From Chryseobacterium oryzae (lineage in GTDB: Bacteria; Bacteroidota; Bacteroidia; Flavobacteriales; Weeksellaceae), in contig NZ_CP094529.1 of NCBI RefSeq assembly GCF_022811665.1, positions 2,976,001 to 3,040,000 of the forward strand: DNA of 64,000 nucleotides. The letters run 5' to 3'. Shown one piece after another: positions 60,897 through 64,000 of this stretch; the first letter of the stretch is position 1; each line of letters opens with the position of its first letter. A model generated the notes under the pieces. The model did not search any database, was not told the DNA's origin, and saw only the letters and a program-made list of their open reading frames with translations. The position numbers and the translations under genes are program-made.

Positions 60897-61868
60897 TTAT
60901 TCTATTTTAACTTTTCCTTTTGGCTTTACCGTAGATTTTTTTTCTTTCGGTTTTGCTTCAGTTTTAGGCTTTGCAGCCGTTTTGGGTTTTTCTTTTTCTT
61001 TTGCTTTCGGAAGTGTTGAACTTACCTTCTTCTCTTCCTTTTTGATGCTTATTTCAGGTTTCTTTTCCTGAACTGAAGTTGCAACGGGAACTTTCGCCAA
61101 ATCTTTGTGCCCAGCTTTCAGAATACTGTCATTCTCTTTAAAATAAGGATTTAGCGTAGTTACAATCTGGTTCTGATATTTTACAGAGATCATTTTATAT
61201 TTCTGTGGATCCTGATAAACCAGATATTTTTCTACAAAGGTTTTAAATCCTTTTACTTTAAAATCTATATTATCTAAATCTCCAATTTCCACTTTGTAAT
61301 TTCCTTCACTGGTAAGAAGATTGTAATCGTCATTATTATCTCTGGAAATCCCGATAAAATATTTTTTACTGAATTCATCCTTATCAATTTTCTCTACCAG
61401 TTCTGCCAGTTTTTTATATTCTTCTTTACCGACATTGCCTGTTACCAACATACAGGGATGAGAATAGGTTTTTGAAATCGGAAACTCTACCCCTTTTTCG
61501 TCTACATAAAAATCTTTTCCGTTTTTATTCAGTCTGAAAACCGGAACTCTCTGTTTAATGTCTAAATTGAGTTTTCCATTCAAGTTAAGATAAACATTTG
61601 CGCTGTCTACCGCAGGAAGTGCATTAATCTTCTTTTCCAGCTCTGGAATGTTAAGATCTCCTACTTTTCTTGAAGGGTTTTCTTTATTTACAATCTCACG
61701 GATGTCTTTTTCATCAATAAAATATACCGGAGTTTTCTCATTCATTTTTACAGATATTTTATTGTCTGTAATCTTCTGACTGCTGAATTTCTTCAACGAG
61801 AAACTTAGCAGAAAACCAAGAATGATTACTGTAATGGCAATTTTTAATATTCTGTATTTATTTTTCAT
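60897..61868 (-). CDS. ftsQ: Cell division protein FtsQ
   Basis: Start at 61868 (MKNKYRILKIAI), chosen over an ATG nine codons upstream that lies in the repeat-containing spacer. 323 residues. A membrane helix (about 9-27) is followed by a POTRA-like domain (IDEKDIREIVN..LNIPELEKKINALPAVDSANVYLNLNGKLNLDIKQR) and the FtsQ beta domain. The last 60 residues are a Lys/Pro/Ala-rich low-complexity tail of unknown purpose, an unusual addition. It lies between murC and ftsA as expected for FtsQ. Sequence similarity in this family is low, so context carries weight. Confidence 0.88.
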   Translation of the reverse strand: MKNKYRILKIAITVIILGFLLSFSLKKFSSQKITDNKISVKMNEKTPVYFIDEKDIREIVNKENPSRKVGDLNIPELEKKINALPAVDSANVYLNLNGKLNLDIKQRVPVFRLNKNGKDFYVDEKGVEFPISKTYSHPCMLVTGNVGKEEYKKLAELVEKIDKDEFSKKYFIGISRDNNDDYNLLTSEGNYKVEIGDLDNIDFKVKGFKTFVEKYLVYQDPQKYKMISVKYQNQIVTTLNPYFKENDSILKAGHKDLAKVPVATSVQEKKPEISIKKEEKKVSSTLPKAKEKEKPKTAAKPKTEAKPKEKKSTVKPKGKVKIE

Positions 61869-61879
61869 ATTTCCTGTAC

Positions 61880-61899
61880 AATGTAAAAAGTACAATGTA
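61880..61899. repeat. Division-cluster spacer repeat, copy B
   Basis: The 20-mer AATGTAAAAAGTACAATGTA, identical to copy A. It lies just upstream of the ftsQ start. Confidence 0.75.
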
Positions 61900-61951
61900 C
61901 CTATGTATTTGTTTTATTATCTTTTTATAAAATTTCTCTACGCTATACTTT

Positions 61952-63322
61952 CTATACTACAGTTTGCACAGAGCTTAACCATTCACAAATCGGATCATAT
62001 AGTGTATCTATATTTCCTGCCCCTACCGTGAGCAAAATATCAAAATCTTTTTCTTTTATCTTATTAAAAGCATCGGATAAGTTTGAAATTTCTTTTTTAT
62101 CCAAAGTCACTTTTTCTAGCAGCCAATCTGAAGTGATCCCCTCAAAATTCTCCTGAAGTTCTCTTGCCGGATAAATATCAAGCAAAATCAATTCTTCGGA
62201 TTTACTCAGGCTTTCAGCAAATCCATCTGCAAAATCTCTGGTTCTGCTGAATAAATGCGGCTGAAAAACCACCAATAATTTTTTATCCGGGTAAAATGTT
62301 TTTATTGAACCTACCACCGCATCTATTTCTGTGGGATGATGTGCATAGTCATCAATATAAATTTTACCATTAGGATAAATATGTTTGGTATATCTTCTTT
62401 TAATTCCTTTAAAATTGGCAATCGCCTTCTTCAAAGTTTCAAAATCTACTCCTAAATTGTGCAAAATAGCAATGGCAGCCGTTGCGTTTTCTACATTATG
62501 AATTCCCGGAATTTCCCACACAAAATCTTTTACTGTTTCTGTCGCCGTATGAAAATCAAAATAAATCTTATCATGATCCATCCTCAAATTATCCGAAAAA
62601 TAATCTGCTTTTTCATTTACTGCATACGTATTATGTGCTCTTCCGATTTCAATTCCTTTTCTTACAAAAAGTTGTTTATCTTCAGGAACCAAAGCCGCAA
62701 ACTCTCTGAAACCTTCCTCAATGGTATTTTTGTCGCCGTAGATGTCCAAATGATCTGCATCTATTGACGTAATTACCGCCCAATCCGGAGAAAGATTGAG
62801 GAAACTTCTGTCGTATTCATCAGCTTCAACTACAGAATACCGATTTCCATTATAAAGAAAATTCGATTTAAAATTCTCGGATATTCCACCTAAAAAACAT
62901 GAAAACGGCAAATCTGCTTCTTTACACAAATGCGAAACCAAAGTGGAAGTTGTAGTCTTACCGTGGGTTCCTGCAACTGCGATGCAATCTGTATTTTCTG
63001 TAATTAAACCTAAAACTTTTGCTCTTTTTAAAACTTCAAACTGATTTTCATTAAAATAGTCTAAAATCCCCAGTTTTTTGATTGCAGGAGTATAGATTAC
63101 CAATGTATTTTCTTTCTGAAGTGATGTGATTTTAATATCAATAACATCTTCAAAAACAATATCAATTCCCTCATTCATTAAAGTCTGAGTGAGTTTGGTG
63201 TTGGTTTTATCATAGCCTGAAACTTTTTTGCCCGAGGCATGGAAATAGCGCGCCAAAGCACTCATCCCGATACCTCCGACTCCAACGAAGTAAAAATTTT
63301 GATATGTTTCTAAATTGTTCAT
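61952..63322 (-). CDS. murC: UDP-N-acetylmuramate-L-alanine ligase
   Basis: 456 residues, normal length. It adds the first amino acid of the peptidoglycan stem in the cytosol. N-terminal UDP-binding FVGVGGIGMSALARYF, ATP-binding AVAGTHGKTTTSTLV, central VEADEYDRSFLNLSPD, and YDDYAHHPTEI near the domain boundary. It follows murG by 67 bp and precedes ftsQ by 83 bp. Start confirmed by the family's invariant N-terminus. Confidence 0.97.
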   Translation of the reverse strand: MNNLETYQNFYFVGVGGIGMSALARYFHASGKKVSGYDKTNTKLTQTLMNEGIDIVFEDVIDIKITSLQKENTLVIYTPAIKKLGILDYFNENQFEVLKRAKVLGLITENTDCIAVAGTHGKTTTSTLVSHLCKEADLPFSCFLGGISENFKSNFLYNGNRYSVVEADEYDRSFLNLSPDWAVITSIDADHLDIYGDKNTIEEGFREFAALVPEDKQLFVRKGIEIGRAHNTYAVNEKADYFSDNLRMDHDKIYFDFHTATETVKDFVWEIPGIHNVENATAAIAILHNLGVDFETLKKAIANFKGIKRRYTKHIYPNGKIYIDDYAHHPTEIDAVVGSIKTFYPDKKLLVVFQPHLFSRTRDFADGFAESLSKSEELILLDIYPARELQENFEGITSDWLLEKVTLDKKEISNLSDAFNKIKEKDFDILLTVGAGNIDTLYDPICEWLSSVQTVV

Positions 63323-63364
63323 TTTCTTTGTATTAATGTATTCTGTAAAATGTGTAATGAAGTC

Positions 63365-63379
63365 GTAAATGCATTTTAC
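63365..63379. repeat. Near-palindromic 15-mer, copy B
   Basis: GTAAATGCATTTTAC, one difference from the copy at 57491. It overlaps the 5' end of repeat copy C. Confidence 0.65.
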
Positions 63380-63394
63380 ATTGTACTTTTTACA
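63377..63394. repeat. Division-cluster spacer repeat, copy C (inverted)
   Basis: TACATTGTACTTTTTACA is the exact reverse complement of 18 of the 20 bases of copies A and B. It runs into the last codons of murG, so the murG stop codon lies inside the repeat. Confidence 0.7.
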
Positions 63395-64000
63395 GTTCTT
63401 TTAAAATCTCATCTACAATCTCTTTTGCCGCATTTGGTTTGGCAAAATATTTCAGATTTTCAGACATTTCTTTTCTTACATTTTCGTTTTCGCAGATTTC
63501 TGATAAAGTAGTCCAGAATTTTTCTTTCATTTCTGAATCTTTTACCATTCTTGCTGCATTTTTTTCAACCAGATTCATTGCATTTTTGGTTTGATGATCT
63601 TCCGCCGCAAAAGGGTAAGGAACCAATAAAACAGGTTTCTGTGCCACTGCCAATTCTGAAATGGCAATCGCTCCGGCTCTCGAAACAATGATATCTGCAG
63701 CAGAATAGGCAGTTTCCATATCTTTGATGAATTCTTTCAACTGAATGGAAGCTGGAAGCTGGAGATAAGAAGATAAATCTTTATAATCCAAAGTTCCGGT
63801 TTGCCAAATCAATTGATGACCTTTTTCTTTCAGGTTTTCTAAATTGAGTTTCCAGCCATTATTTAATGTTCTTGAACCTAAAGAGCCGCCCACCGATAAA
63901 ATTGTAAGTTTATCTTTATCCAGCCCCAATTTTTCTTTTGCCTGAGCAGTTTCCTGCATTCCCGAAACAATATTCTCCCGAATAGGATTTCCAAGGAAAA
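63390..64000 (-). CDS. murG: Peptidoglycan GlcNAc-transferase MurG, 5'-truncated by window edge
   Basis: The stop is at 63390, and the frame is still open at base 64000 (203 codons visible). It transfers GlcNAc to lipid I to make lipid II at the inner-membrane face. Visible: the C-terminal GT28 domain with FLGNPIRENIV, LSVGGSLGSRTLN, the IVSRAGAIAISELAVAQKPVLLVPYPFAAEDHQTKNA donor-binding signature and the closing helix. An internal ATG at 63959 is not the start because the frame continues with family-consistent sequence. First gene of the visible division cluster. Confidence 0.95.
   Translation of the reverse strand, partial: FLGNPIRENIVSGMQETAQAKEKLGLDKDKLTILSVGGSLGSRTLNNGWKLNLENLKEKGHQLIWQTGTLDYKDLSSYLQLPASIQLKEFIKDMETAYSAADIIVSRAGAIAISELAVAQKPVLLVPYPFAAEDHQTKNAMNLVEKNAARMVKDSEMKEKFWTTLSEICENENVRKEMSENLKYFAKPNAAKEIVDEILKEL

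Noticed and set aside
1..64000. tRNA, rRNA, CRISPR, insertion sequence, prophage or defence island
   Set aside because: I saw no cloverleaf-like sequence with a GTTCRANYC loop, no regularly spaced repeats, no transposase or integrase motifs, and no phage structural genes on either strand. Absence was judged by eye only.

Overview
The window is an ordinary-looking chromosomal segment of a flavobacterium, most likely Chryseobacterium or a close Weeksellaceae relative. The DNA is visibly AT-rich. Start codons lack Shine-Dalgarno sequences. Many genes are preceded by the Bacteroidetes -7 element TAnnTTTG. The gene content is also typical: exosortase XrtF, an FtsZ with a long tail, DUF4251/DUF4349 proteins and TonB-dependent receptors. 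I see no rRNA, tRNA, CRISPR array, insertion sequence or prophage.

Layout. 1-8.1 kb: a truncated gene, a DUF4349 lipoprotein, a secreted protein, pgi, folD, queE, then an MlaE/MlaF-type ABC pair with an outer-membrane barrel. 8.1-12.7 kb: xrtF and its partner on the minus strand, divergent from a run of sugar kinase, RapZ C-terminal domain protein, nucleotidyltransferase, LOG protein and DUF6702 protein. 12.7-19.8 kb: M48 peptidase, DUF4251 protein, meaB, two tandem cytochrome c lipoproteins, an RluA-type pseudouridine synthase and a two-component system. 19.8-23.7 kb: a His/Cys-repeat lipoprotein, a Cys-rich exported protein and a TonB receptor with two N-terminal heavy-metal domains, probably a metal (copper-like) handling locus. 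23.8-26.6 kb: OsmC, then a TetR regulator with a hotdog thioesterase and a ketoacyl synthase. 26.7-33.7 kb: radical SAM protein, an AsmA-like giant, DUF2797, sugar epimerase, DUF2795. 33.8-41.5 kb: secA, a siderophore receptor with a PepSY membrane protein, a ROK kinase. 41.6-43.3 kb: thioredoxin and persulfide dioxygenase/rhodanese. 43.7-48.0 kb: HerA-like ATPase, DnaQ-like exonuclease, and lysA behind an elaborate leader. 48.1-56.8 kb: small secreted proteins, miaB, a sigma-54 activator, lptE and a large acidic protein. 57.0-64.0 kb, minus strand: the division and cell-wall cluster murG(partial)-murC-ftsQ-ftsA-ftsZ-yqeY.

The most interesting signal is non-coding. Upstream of lysA, a promoter-like element is followed by a 23-codon lysine-rich open frame, an 8-bp helix arm that starts in its stop codon, and a strong intrinsic terminator whose upper stem is the only complement of that arm. 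This is the layout of a ribosome-mediated lysine attenuator. Other regulatory signals are two covarying hairpins in front of secA, a repeated 18-20 bp motif in three spacers of the division cluster, a perfect 10-bp inverted repeat in front of the tetR operon, shared iron-box-like cores in front of the siderophore receptor and the PepSY gene, and a 15-bp palindrome upstream of the persulfide operon.

All calls come from reading the sequence and remembered family motifs. No database search was possible. Gene symbols are given only where motifs and length agree well.
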